NCBI RefSeq assembly: GCF_000801105.2
Contig: NC_079512.1
Coordinates: forward strand, 31,699,848 to 31,763,847
DNA from: Raphanus sativus
Lineage: Eukaryota > Streptophyta > Magnoliopsida > Brassicales > Brassicaceae
Length of the DNA: 64,000 nt
Direction: 5' to 3'
This document shows positions 28,111-38,226 of the stretch, in pieces. A model generated the notes under the pieces. The model did no database searches. It was not told the origin of the DNA and saw nothing but the letters and a program-made list of their open reading frames with translations. Each line of letters starts with the position of its first letter. Within the stretch, counting starts at the first letter, position 1. The position numbers were made by a program, and so were the translations under genes.

Positions 28111-29238
28111 AATTTAGTATAATTTAGTTTTATCTTTGGTAACTGCAAAAGTGAGATGAAAAATAATATCGTGATTTTCTCATTGTTTGAGAAATCATCT
28201 GTAGCCTTAAAAATTAACAAAGGTTCTGTCCATTTTTTTCTTTAAAATCGGATTGGTTCAGTTTTTTTTTTCGTTAAAAGTATTTTAGCATGCCTAATCT
28301 ACAATAGCAACTAACTAAATAGTAACTAATAAGGCAAGATGAGTTGACTTACCGTAAGACAGATATTTCATAATTGTTAAATGACCAGCGGGAGAATAGC
28401 TTCAGGGAGCCAGTTTTAGTAGTATAAGTGTCATCTCTGAGGGGACGTACTTCCAAGGCTGATATTAATGGCGTTGTTGTTCCTGACTTAAGGAGACATA
28501 TATCCAAAGAGTTTGACTTTGGCATGTGGATTATCTCCTCTGTTGTACTCTTACCAATTACTTGGTCTTGCAAATTTATATTTGTCCAGAAGTTAGGGCC
28601 AAGATAAAGATCAAATCGTGGTCCTCGTTTAAGGTCATCATAATTTCCGTACACGAACACAGCTCTGATAAGGTAATGTGTTCCCTGCATGACAGTCAGA
28701 TTATAGCAGTTACGTGCTCCTTCCGGAAAATACCGAAGGTTCTTATATGGCCTTATGTATGCCATGACAGAACTGGGATCCTCGGTCTTGATTCGACCAC
28801 TTTTCCCGCTACGAACGAAACCAGCGTCGGATGAGAAATTCAAACCCGTGGACTCTTCGATATAACTAGATTCGTTATAGGGCATTCCGCAGTCTAAGCT
28901 GGTGAATCCTGGTATTAGCCATTGGAAAACAATAAAAGGGTTACTAAATCTTCAGGCCAAAAGATAATGTAGCCATGCACACAAAGTTTGCAATATAAGT
29001 TAACTTTGGTTACGTTCAAAGAAAACGCGCAAAAGATTATTGGATAACCGTGAAGAAATAAAATACCTTGTTGACCTTGGACATTAGCGAGATTCGTAAT
29101 GAAAAAGATCTCTACCAGAGCCAATAAAACAAACCAGTGAATACTTCCCATTCTCAAATATTGTGATCACAAGCAACAACAGATATTCTGAAATAGAGCT
29201 AACTATAAATATAAAGACAAAAACGGTTTGAAAATATC

Positions 29239-29290
29239 AAATGTCATCTGAAGTTTTTTTCCTTTTTGTTGCTAAAAATGTCACCTGAAG
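29239..29290 (-). repeat. Micro-insertion (poly(T)) flanked by 15-bp direct repeats
   Basis: aaatgtcatctgaag (29239-29253) and aaatgtcacctgaag (29276-29290) differ by one base and flank a T-rich insert of about 22 bp, a poly(A) insert if read on the minus strand. Confidence 0.6.
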
Positions 29291-29654
29291 GTTGACGCTA
29301 ATTATTTTAATAAATAAAAGTTATTTGTATATGCAAAAGAGGAGGCCAAGTTGGGTAAAGTTTAGTGATAGAAGATGCCCCCTCCAGGTATACCTTGCGG
29401 AGTTTTGAGCACGTCGCCCATATTTCTGTATGGGCACACACGTATATTACATGTGTACTATTTTAATATTTCAAAAAAGTTGGAGCTTATTTGATGAGCC
29501 TTACTCTGCGTCTTCGTGCTTTAATATTTTCATATGTTCTTGGTTACGCCTGATCGCCATGAACTAATTCACATTTTCTTGGTTATGCAGCTGCTTGTTT
29601 CTCAACCGGTGATAGTGATTGGAGAGGTGGTATACCTTATAAAATGAAAATCAG

Positions 29655-29815
29655 ATCTATAATATGAATTTCAAAATCTATAAAAATACACAAAAAAATT
29701 TGTTCAAAAAAATAAAAAATAAAAATACACAAAACAATAAACCCCAATAAAGCAATTATTTATTTCACCAACTATCAAGTATTAACTCTTACATAATCTA
29801 CTATCAAGTAACACA
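29655..29815 (+). repeat. Dispersed repeat, copy 2, carrying a micro-insertion
   Basis: Homologous to 19400-19535. Relative to that copy it has an extra A-rich insert of about 24 bp between two 15-bp repeats, taaaaatacacaaaa at 29681-29695 and 29720-29734. Copy 1 therefore represents an empty site for this insertion. Confidence 0.75.
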
Positions 29816-29925
29816 AGTGTTTAATTATTGAACTGTAAGCATGTAAAAAATCAAACCCCTTTCTATAAGCTAATCTCTCCATTAAAACAAATAAAAATTA
29901 GAACTCTCTTTTTTGGTTTTGATCT

Positions 29926-31789
29926 TTAAGAAGTATATCCATGAGGATGAGTCTTTTGCCACTTCCAAGCAACCTCAAGACTTTCTTGAAGATTAGTAAA
30001 ACGAGCAGACCAGTTAAGATCTCTCAGGATCTTGGCTGGATCACTGTACACCTCTGCGTAATCTCCAGGTCGTCGAGGCAAGAAATCTACTTTGATATCT
30101 ACTCCTGTCGCTTTCTTACAAGCCTCCACAAACTCCTTCACGGATCTTCCTTTCCCCGTTCCTACATTGTAGATTCCTACATTCTTAGGCTTAGCTTTCT
30201 CCAGCGCCTTCACGTGAGCATCGACCAGGTCAGTAACGTCAATGTAGTCACGAACACAGGTTCCATCTCCTGTTTTGTAGTCTGTTCCTTTAACCTGAAG
30301 GCCTGGAATCACACCACGAGCTGCATCGAAACAAGCACCTGAGATCCGTCCGTGTTCACGTAGCTCAGGCTTTGGAGCTTCTCCTAATCTACCTTCTGGG
30401 TCTGAACCTATCACGTTAAAGTATCTGTAAAAGTCATAAAGATGATCAGCTCAGAAACAGAGTCAATAAACCTTCAAGAAAAAACAGAACACTGAACCTT
30501 AGGATCATGACGGCCATGTCAGAGTTCTTAGAGAAATCAAGGATCATATCTTCAGCCATCTTCTTAGCTTTTCCGTAAGGGTTAATAGGGACCTGAGAAT
30601 CAACAATTGCCCAAAATCTGATGAGACATGAACATGCCAAAGAAAAGAGTTTCCTGAACTGTTTGAGAGTGTGTACCTGTGGAGTAACTTCAACAATGGG
30701 CATTTTCTCAGGCTCTCCATAAGTAGCACATGTGCTTGAATATATCAGTTTCTTCACTTTGTGTCTAGCCACAGCTTCAAGAACTACTAATGTGTTTGAT
30801 GTAATGTTGTGGTAATACCTAAAAGAATGAACATTACGTCGTTAGATATAGCCACAAGAACTTAATCTAGCAGAGATGTTATGAACAAAAGAGCTAGAGA
30901 TTGTACTTTAGAGGATCTAAGGTGCTCTCTCCAACATATGCTACTGCGGCAAAATGCATAACGGCATCAAATGCGTTCTCTGAGAAGATTTTTTCTACCT
31001 GAAGATGTAATCAGATAAGAAAACAAAACTCGATACCAGGAAAAAAAAATACTCAAAAAGAATCTTATGGATTACAGCTTTGGCATCTCCTAAGTCAGCA
31101 TAAATGAACTGAAGCCTCCCGGGCTCTGGGAACAAACCCTGTAGAACCTTGACAGCGCCAAGATTCCCGCGAGAAAGATTGTCCTGTTTGTGAGAGACAG
31201 AGATATAACCTTTTACAAAACCAAACATTGCAGTTTAAACTACTTGCCAGTTAAAGAAAAGAAACTTTACCACAATGGTGACACGGTATGAATCCTTGAG
31301 AAGCCTCAAAGCAGCATGTGATCCGATATACCCAGCGCCACCAGTGACTAACACATGAGTCACTCCTTCCTCGCTACGAGAAAACTGTGGGGGAAAAAAC
31401 AACAGATTAGAGCTTAAAAGTTGAGATTACAAAAAAAAACATAAACTAAAAGAACCCTTTAAGAATCAGACTCTCAAGGAGACATGTCTAAAAAATAGGA
31501 TAGTGGGAGTTTACCGCGGTTGGGGAAGTGAAACTGGGGGCGTGCTTGAGCATAATAATGCATAAAGCTGTTAGAGAAACGACCAAGATAACCCTGCCCA
31601 TGACATTGGTCTTTCTTTTGGGTTCCAAATAATCCATTCCTGAATATTCCAAAACCATTTTAATAAGAAGATATACATTTTTTCTGAAGCTCCAGAATAT
31701 CAAATAGATATATGTGAGTTTAGAGACTAACCTCCTGTAAGAGGTCTTGTGTTTCTTCCTTGACTTCTGGCTCTAGAGAAACTTAGCAT
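29926..31789 (-). CDS. UXE3: UDP-D-xylose/UDP-L-arabinose 4-epimerase, MUR4/UXE family
   Basis: A Golgi NAD-dependent epimerase that interconverts UDP-xylose and UDP-arabinose for cell-wall arabinan and arabinogalactan synthesis. Exon 1 (31732-31789) encodes [19 protein letters not shown]. Exon 2 (31515-31639) holds the type II membrane anchor [18 protein letters not shown]. The next exon has the Rossmann motif [12 protein letters not shown], followed by [20 protein letters not shown]. The catalytic segment is [14 protein letters not shown] and the YxxxK motif is in [13 protein letters not shown]. The last exon (29926-30424 region) includes [15 protein letters not shown] and [19 protein letters not shown] and ends HPHGYTS. 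All family motifs are intact and length matches MUR4 paralogues. Position matches At4g20460. An upstream noncoding leader exon near 32400-32620, with CT/GA-rich sequence, is possible. Confidence 0.92.
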
Positions 31790-34758
31790 TTAAGAATCTG
31801 AAAACTTAAATAAAACCAACTTCTTGGTATCCAGACAAAAAAAAAACAAAAGAATATCCAGAAACAGCAAAAATGAAGCTGCAGATAGCTGTTTGGAGAG
31901 TTCAAAAAAGAAACTAAAGATGAATGAATCCAAAGTTCAAAAAAGCATACACATCAATCACCGTAGAGGAAAAATAAATAATAGTAATAATATTTGGTGA
32001 AAGTGGGACCTTAAGAAGAATCAAAAACAAAGAAAACGACAGACAAAAAGTTGAATACATTTATGGAGGAAAAATATCAATTTGCTTTGTTATTTATTAT
32101 TATTAATAAAGTCCCAAGTTTGATTATATTATTAATTTAAATGTTGATCAGGCAGAGCATGTTTGTCAAATGAAGAAAAAAACAGAGGAAACAAACAAAA
32201 TGCAGAGGAAATGGTATGAGGAAAAGTCATCAAATTTGGTCGAGTTTCGTTGTCTAATGACCAAACCCATCTCAGAAATCACGGATCACAAGAAACCAAG
32301 AATCCATAAAACGTTTTTTTACAATTCAATCGGTTCAAGCAGTTTTGATCACAATTCTGTGATTTGGTTCAAAATAAGGTTGAGAATTGAGTAATTGCAG
32401 AACAAATGAAGATACAGGGGAATGAGAGAGAAAGAGAGAGTACCTGAGAATTAACGAGAAACGGTTAGAGAGGAGGAAGAGGAGGAAGAGGTTTGGTATG
32501 GAGTGCTGAAAAGGGGAAAGGAGAGACGTTATTAAAGGAAGAAGAACGTAAGATGGACTGGGAGAGGGAGAGAGGAAGTAGGGAGCAACGGAAGAAGAAG
32601 AAAGAAACGTGCAATGCAAAACGAAACCACAAACTACGACCTGGTCACCACTCTCTCCTACCTCACCCTCCCTTTTTATTTAGCTCTCTCTCACCTTCTT
32701 CTTTTTTTCCTATTTTTAAATGTTTTTTTTTGTTGGGTTAACATCAGATATATAATAGAGTGATTTAACTGTAAAGATCTCTCAAATTTGGGTCAAATAT
32801 ATTCTATAGTTAATTTGGTTTTTGGATATTTCAGTTTCCATTTTAATTTGGTTCGGTTGATACATTATGATCAAATACTAAAATTTGTTTGGCTTCATCT
32901 ATATATGTTTATTCGGTAAAATATCTAATTCGTCTGTACAATTTTATAAACCAGAACCTCTGAACCAAATCATATTGATAAACCATCTTTAATTCGTCTC
33001 TATCTTAAAATTTTCTGTTACAGAAAACAATATAAATAAAGATTTGTTTTAATGTGTTTTTCTATAATATATTGATAAATACTATTTTTTATTTATAGAG
33101 CAATATTATTTTTCTCTATACTTTAGAGATAAATATAACATTGATTTTTAGAGACAGATATATCATCTCTATTATAAAAGAATAAACTAGAGCATAATTT
33201 TCATCTCTATTTTTTATAACAGAAATCTCCAAAATAGAAATGAATCAGAGGTGATCTTAAAGATTTTAATTTTTTTTTCCATTTCAACCAAAGTTGATGA
33301 GGTTTTTAGTAAATAAATCAAAGTTGATAAGAGCTTTTAATGGTGTTGATCAAAAGTTACTTGGTGCAACTTGATTACTAATTCTTGAAATAAAATTGCA
33401 TGAAATACTTATTCTTGTAGATTCAAAAATCATTACCATTTAATAGAAAAAAAAACTTCTAATGATTTCTTGTGGAATATATGAGAGAAAATAGAATATA
33501 ATTATAAAAAAACGCATGAATAATATGGTACGTAGTTCCATTTTTTATTCTATAATTTCTCTTATTTCATTTATTTGCATTACATTTTTTAGTTCCATTC
33601 ATTCATAATACTCAATAAATTGATACAACCAATATACTTTACAGGTTTTGTTACAACTGAGTACATAAGGGGTTACTTAACTGTCATCCTTCCCAAGCAC
33701 CTCAACAAGTGTATGTGAAAAAAAAAAGACTTAACATCTAGACGGGTTTGCGGAAGATAAGGTTCGCAACCGAAACATGAGAGATGAGACAATCGCTGGA
33801 AACCAACATTATGTTCTTTTCTTTTTGTTGGTCAAACCAATCCTTGGTTCCAACTTGCTTTGAGAAAGAAAAATCCTATGGAGAGAAATTGTGACTAATT
33901 AAAAAAGTCAAACAAAAACATTGTCGTTGTTCGAATGAAAATGTCGACGCAAACCAGTTTGTTCCTTTCAGAAATATTTCAATTATATGTCTTTTATTAT
34001 GGTGCGATGGCAATGATTGTTGTGAGCAATCATTCGTTCTAATCCTCATTTTATATTATCTATAATTGATTACTGAAAAAAAATCGATGGTGATCAAGTT
34101 TTTTGGCTGCCTAGTTGCAGCGACTGCTTAACTATCTAACGTGATTAGCCAACTAATCGTTTCATAGACAATTAATTTTCTTGGACATGTTAGATAGGAC
34201 TTTGCATATATAATAGTACTTTGTAATTTCATAATGTTTACAATTTCAAGTGATAATTGCAATAAACCTTTTAACAAAAAAAGAAGAAGAGATAATTGCA
34301 ATAGTAATTCGCCTAAGTTATTGATTAAAAATACTTATCTGTTGCTTATAACTATTGTGGTAACTTTTTATTTGAAAACATGTTTTAGTCTTAACATATT
34401 CTGATTATCATCCCGGTAACAGATTATCGTTGAGTTATCAAAAGGGTCAGCTATATTGTTGAAACTAATTACAAATTAAGTTTCCTTAGGCTACCTAACT
34501 TTGGTTCACTTTCTTTTTATTTCCCAGTTAAAAATATACGTCAGTTTTCCCTCATTATTATGGCATAGTTTCAAAGCAAACAAGGAGACTGGATAGCAAA
34601 GGAAATCTACACGATGCCTCGCCTAACCCTGATATCAGAAATCAACTGGTGAACTCTTTAGGTCGTTTGGTCCCTGGTCACCTACAACTCTCTGACTCCT
34701 TGATAGCGTAGCTTCTAAATCTTTGGCAGCCTCTATGGTTCCTTTAATGCAACTGAAC
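31790..34758. other. Intergenic region between UXE3 and the LTR element
   Basis: The proximal part (to about 32700) includes the UXE3 leader and promoter with GA/CT microsatellites (32420-32700). The rest is AT-rich without a coding frame. It holds a clear micro-insertion at 34252-34303 and a weaker one at 31828-31862 (8-bp repeats tatccaga). In Arabidopsis this interval would hold a large DUF26 gene cluster; nothing of it is visible. Confidence 0.5.
34252..34303 (+). repeat. Micro-insertion with A-rich tail flanked by 13-bp direct repeats
   Basis: gataattgcaata is at 34252-34264 and 34291-34303, identical copies. The 26-bp insert ends acaaaaaaagaagaaga. Confidence 0.65.
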
Positions 34759-35530
34759 TCTCTTGTAACGACCCTGATCCATGGCAGTGGCCCATTTGTT
34801 TTTTTTTAATTAAAACCCAAAACCCTTTCTATTCTTTTTGTCCCACATTGGAAGTTTGAGCTTCTCACCTCTCTTCCCTCCTCCTATATAAGAGACTCCT
34901 TCTCTTCTCTTTTTTTCATCAAGTCAAAGTATTCTTTGCGCATGACAAACTGTTGAATTATTCAACGACCAGTCACTAGTCAATTTTTCCGGTGAGATTT
35001 CCGGCGAGCTTCCAGCGGGATTTCTGGGCGAGCTTCCGGTGGGGTTTTCTAGTAAGTATGCCGCTTCCATATTTTCTAGTTATAGGAATCTATTCAGAGA
35101 ATTCTATTTTAGGGAATCCGCCATTTTTAGGAAATTTCTATTTTAGGAAAGTTTCTATTTTGGGAAAGTTTCTATTTTAGGAAAGTTCCTATTTTTGGAA
35201 ACTTTATTTTCCTGCGACTCTGAGCCTAAGTCGTTAATCCTCGTGTTGCAGTTGACTTCAGTTGATCACTTCCGTTGTTTTTTCCGGTCAGTTGCTAAGG
35301 TGAGGGCTATTCCGTTAAATCCTGAGCTAGTTTAGTACTATTATTATTGAAAGTCTAGTTTCGAAACATGATCCGTCTTTGTGAATCGAGTATGTTTGAA
35401 AGTCTTGGTTGCTTATTATTAATTTGATTGTTAAACTGGAAATAGGATAATAGAGGATTCAACGATTGTGTGAAATGATTGATGTTAAAGACTGTTATAT
35501 ATATGTATATATCTAGTAAGGACTATGTGG

Positions 35531-35787
35531 TGAGTGCGGGGGCCCAGAGTGATTTGGGCTAGCGACGCATATGAGTACGGGGGCCCAGAGAAATCTGAGC
35601 TAGCGACGTATAGAGTGCGGGGGCACAGAGACATCTGAGCTAGCGACGCATAGTGGATGAGTACGGGGGCCCAGAGACGTCTGAGCTAGCGACGTATATT
35701 GTGTGGTGCGGGGTGCAGAGACGTTTGCATATCGACGCATATTGGTGGAGTGCGGGGGTCCAGAGATGTCTGGACTATCGACGCATA
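35531..35787 (+). repeat. LTR minisatellite, about six 40-bp G-rich units (5' LTR copy)
   Basis: Units follow the pattern gagtgcgggggcccagag, a variable stretch, then ctagcgacgcata. About six units with substitutions are present; the last two are more diverged (the fifth reads tgcggggtgcagag). The same array is at 37312-37568 in the 3' LTR. A second short tandem array, ctattttaggaaagtt, lies at about 35100-35200. Confidence 0.85.
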
Positions 35788-37311
35788 TTATGATATCGTA
35801 TATCCGTATGAGGAGAACGCAGGGTGTGTGGACTAGCTATGTACCATCAGCGTATTGTTTGTTTTGTGTGATGTGCTAGGCATCTTGTCTGTTCATGCTA
35901 GAGCTACTCTTACATAGTCGTAGTGCTATGTGCTGAGTCTGTGGTTTGCGGGTTAGCATCCCATACCTCACTGAGTGACTCCCCTGTTGCTCATCCCTCT
36001 TTCTTTTCTCTTTCAGGTGAGCCTGGCAGACAGGAGTGATTGCTTTCGGATTGGTGCTTTGGGAGTTTTATTCTTATTTTCAGACTTCGGTTTTATGCTT
36101 TTATCGATATTTTCCGGATTTATTTTATTTATGCTATTATTGGATTATGGTGTTGAGTTTGACTTTTGAGAAGTAATAAATGGAGACTTTTATGAGATTA
36201 TTATTTATTATATTATTTTAGAAAATCGGGGTATTACAATTTGGTATCAGAGCGGGGTTCCGTCCCGGCTCTGACCCGGGACGGCGATTTATGGGACTCG
36301 GATTTCAGTGATTTTTTAATGTTTTGGGATTGGGAGTTTTTTTTAAAAAAAATGCACCCTTCTGCCGAGCATCATTCGGTTAGTCGTTAGAGATTCTGGT
36401 TTTCTTTTCTTATGCAGGTGAATACCAAGTTTCTTTCGTTTCCATCGTCTATTACCTTGTATCTTTCTTTTCTTCGAAGCTGTGGACGTTCTTTCTTCAT
36501 CTCTTTGGAATTCGAGGACGAATTCTTCTTAAGTGGGGGAGAATTGTAACGACCCTGATCCATGGCAGTGGCCCATTTGTTTTTTTTTAATTAAAACCCA
36601 AAACCCTTTCTATTCTTTTTGTCCCACATTGGAAGTTTGAGCTTCTCACCTCTCTTCCCTCCTCCTATATAAGAGACTCCTTCTCTTCTCTTTTTTTCAT
36701 CAAGTCAAAGTATTCTTTGCGCATGACAAACTGTTGAATTATTCAACGACCAGTCACTAGTCAATTTTTCCGGTGAGATTTCCGGCGAGCTTCCAGCGGG
36801 ATTTCTGGGCGAGCTTCCGGTGGGGTTTTCTAGTAAGTATGCCGCTTCCATATTTTCTAGTTATAGGAATCTATTCAGAGAATTCTATTTTAGGGAATCC
36901 GCCATTTTTAGGAAATTTCTATTTTAGGAAAGTTTCTATTTTGGGAAAGTTTCTATTTTAGGAAAGTTCCTATTTTTGGAAACTTTATTTTCCTGCGACT
37001 CTGAGCCTAAGTCGTTAATCCTCGTGTTGCAGTTGACTTCAGTTGATCACTTCCGTTGTTTTTTCCGGTCAGTTGCTAAGGTGAGGGCTATTCCGTTAAA
37101 TCCTGAGCTAGTTTAGTACTATTATTATTGAAAGTCTAGTTTCGAAACATGATCCGTCTTTGTGAATCGAGTATGTTTGAAAGTCTTGGTTGCTTATTAT
37201 TAATTTGATTGTTAAACTGGAAATAGGATAATAGAGGATTCAACGATTGTGTGAAATGATTGATGTTAAAGACTGTTATATATATGTATATATCTAGTAA
37301 GGACTATGTGG

Positions 37312-37568
37312 TGAGTGCGGGGGCCCAGAGTGATTTGGGCTAGCGACGCATATGAGTACGGGGGCCCAGAGAAATCTGAGCTAGCGACGTATAGAGTGCG
37401 GGGGCACAGAGACATCTGAGCTAGCGACGCATAGTGGATGAGTACGGGGGCCCAGAGACGTCTGAGCTAGCGACGTATATTGTGTGGTGCGGGGTGCAGA
37501 GACGTTTGCATATCGACGCATATTGGTGGAGTGCGGGGGTCCAGAGATGTCTGGACTATCGACGCATA
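37312..37568 (+). repeat. LTR minisatellite, 3' LTR copy
   Basis: This is the 3' LTR counterpart of the array at 35531-35787, offset by exactly 1781 bp with the same unit order. Confidence 0.85.
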
Positions 37569-38055
37569 TTATGATATCGTATATCCGTATGAGGAGAACG
37601 CAGGGTGTGTGGACTAGCTATGTACCATCAGCGTATTGTTTGTTTTGTGTGATGTGCTAGGCATCTTGTCTGTTCATGCTAGAGCTACTCTTACATAGTC
37701 GTAGTGCTATGTGCTGAGTCTGTGGTTTGCGGGTTAGCATCCCATACCTCACTGAGTGACTCCCCTGTTGCTCATCCCTCTTTCTTTTCTCTTTCAGGTG
37801 AGCCTGGCAGACAGGAGTGATTGCTTTCGGATTGGTGCTTTGGGAGTTTTATTCTTATTTTCAGACTTCGGTTTTATGCTTTTATCGATATTTTCCGGAT
37901 TTATTTTATTTATGCTATTATTGGATTATGGTGTTGAGTTTGACTTTTGAGAAGTAATAAATGGAGACTTTTATGAGATTATTATTTATTATATTATTTT
38001 AGAAAATCGGGGTATTACATCTCTTTTCAGCATGAAAACTAATATTTTGGGTTTA

Positions 38056-38151
38056 AAATGCACTCTTTTAAAATGCACTCTTTTGTTCAAATCTTTTAAA
38101 ATGCCCTCTTTTGTTGGTTTCAGCCCATTTACAAATCCAAACCACAGCCCA
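38056..38151 (+). promoter_or_regulatory. PPR gene promoter with two site II elements
   Basis: agccca at 38122-38127 and 38146-38151 (TGGGCT on the minus strand) are site II-type motifs, frequent upstream of plant organelle-biogenesis genes. Just upstream, an aaaatgcactctttt-like unit is repeated three times (38056-38115). The young LTR element ends at 38019, so only about 200 bp of native upstream DNA remain before the ATG. Confidence 0.5.
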
Positions 38152-38226
38152 CTTAAGCTACAGTGAAATTCACACGACGTCGTATAGAGCATTTAACACA
38201 TTAACTCGAGTTTACCCGAGGGAGAA

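Larger units (their letters stand above)
22410..29157 (-). pseudogene. Malectin-like LRR receptor kinase gene disrupted by two transposons
   Basis: A plasma-membrane receptor-like kinase of the LRR-I/malectin class (position of At4g20450). The signal peptide exon starts at 29157 (RMGSIHWFVLLALVEIFFIT). Malectin-like exons lie at 28349-28900, 26039-26696 (interrupted) and 25612-25970. The exon carrying KIQATYGL and SWQGDPCVP flanks 24832-25487 (interrupted). LRR exons encode LNGTIASDIQHFSQLQIL, DLSNNNLTGSVPEFLAQMK and NLSGNNLSGPIPETL (24200-24630). A transmembrane exon is at 23925-24063 (WLVPILASAASVGIITAVLS). Kinase exons span 22410-23826 with [32 protein letters not shown] and PGYLDPE. The kinase motifs are intact. 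A TRIM sits 7 nt into malectin exon 3 and brings an early TAG; a Harbinger MITE splits the GCA ACT TAT codons and creates a TAG at the junction. Read-through protein is therefore impossible without unusual splicing. Some annotation pipelines would model it as separate genes. Confidence 0.85.
29158..29925. other. Intergenic region between the receptor kinase and UXE3
   Basis: No coding sequence. It contains the receptor-kinase promoter (TATA-like ctataaatataaag near 29202), a micro-insertion at 29239-29290 and the second copy of the dispersed repeat (29655-29815). Confidence 0.5.
34764..38019 (+). mobile_element. Young non-autonomous LTR retrotransposon, gypsy-like, 3256 bp
   Basis: Two 1475-bp LTRs (34764-36238 and 36545-38019) begin TGTAACGACC and end GTATTACA. 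I see no difference between them. The TSD TCTCT is at 34759-34763 and 38020-38024. After the 5' LTR comes TGGTATCAGAGC at 36242-36253 (initiator tRNA-Met primer site). The 3' LTR is preceded by the polypurine tract aagtgggggagaa (from 36531). The internal region is only 306 bp with no gag or pol, so it must use enzymes from a partner element. The PPT/LTR junction resembles Ty3/gypsy elements (inference). Each LTR has a TATA box (ctatataag at 34884) and a poly(A)-like aataaa near 36174. The short repeated frames of 62 and 64 codons in each LTR are not considered genes. Confidence 0.93.

Noticed and set aside
35531..35787. Regularly spaced 40-bp repeats resembling a CRISPR array
   Set aside because: Units are contiguous without unique spacers and lie in a plant LTR; this is a minisatellite.
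34992..37950. Repeated 62- and 64-codon frames in both LTRs
   Set aside because: They are part of LTR sequence with a Phe-rich repetitive translation; exact repetition reflects the LTR pair, not a gene family.
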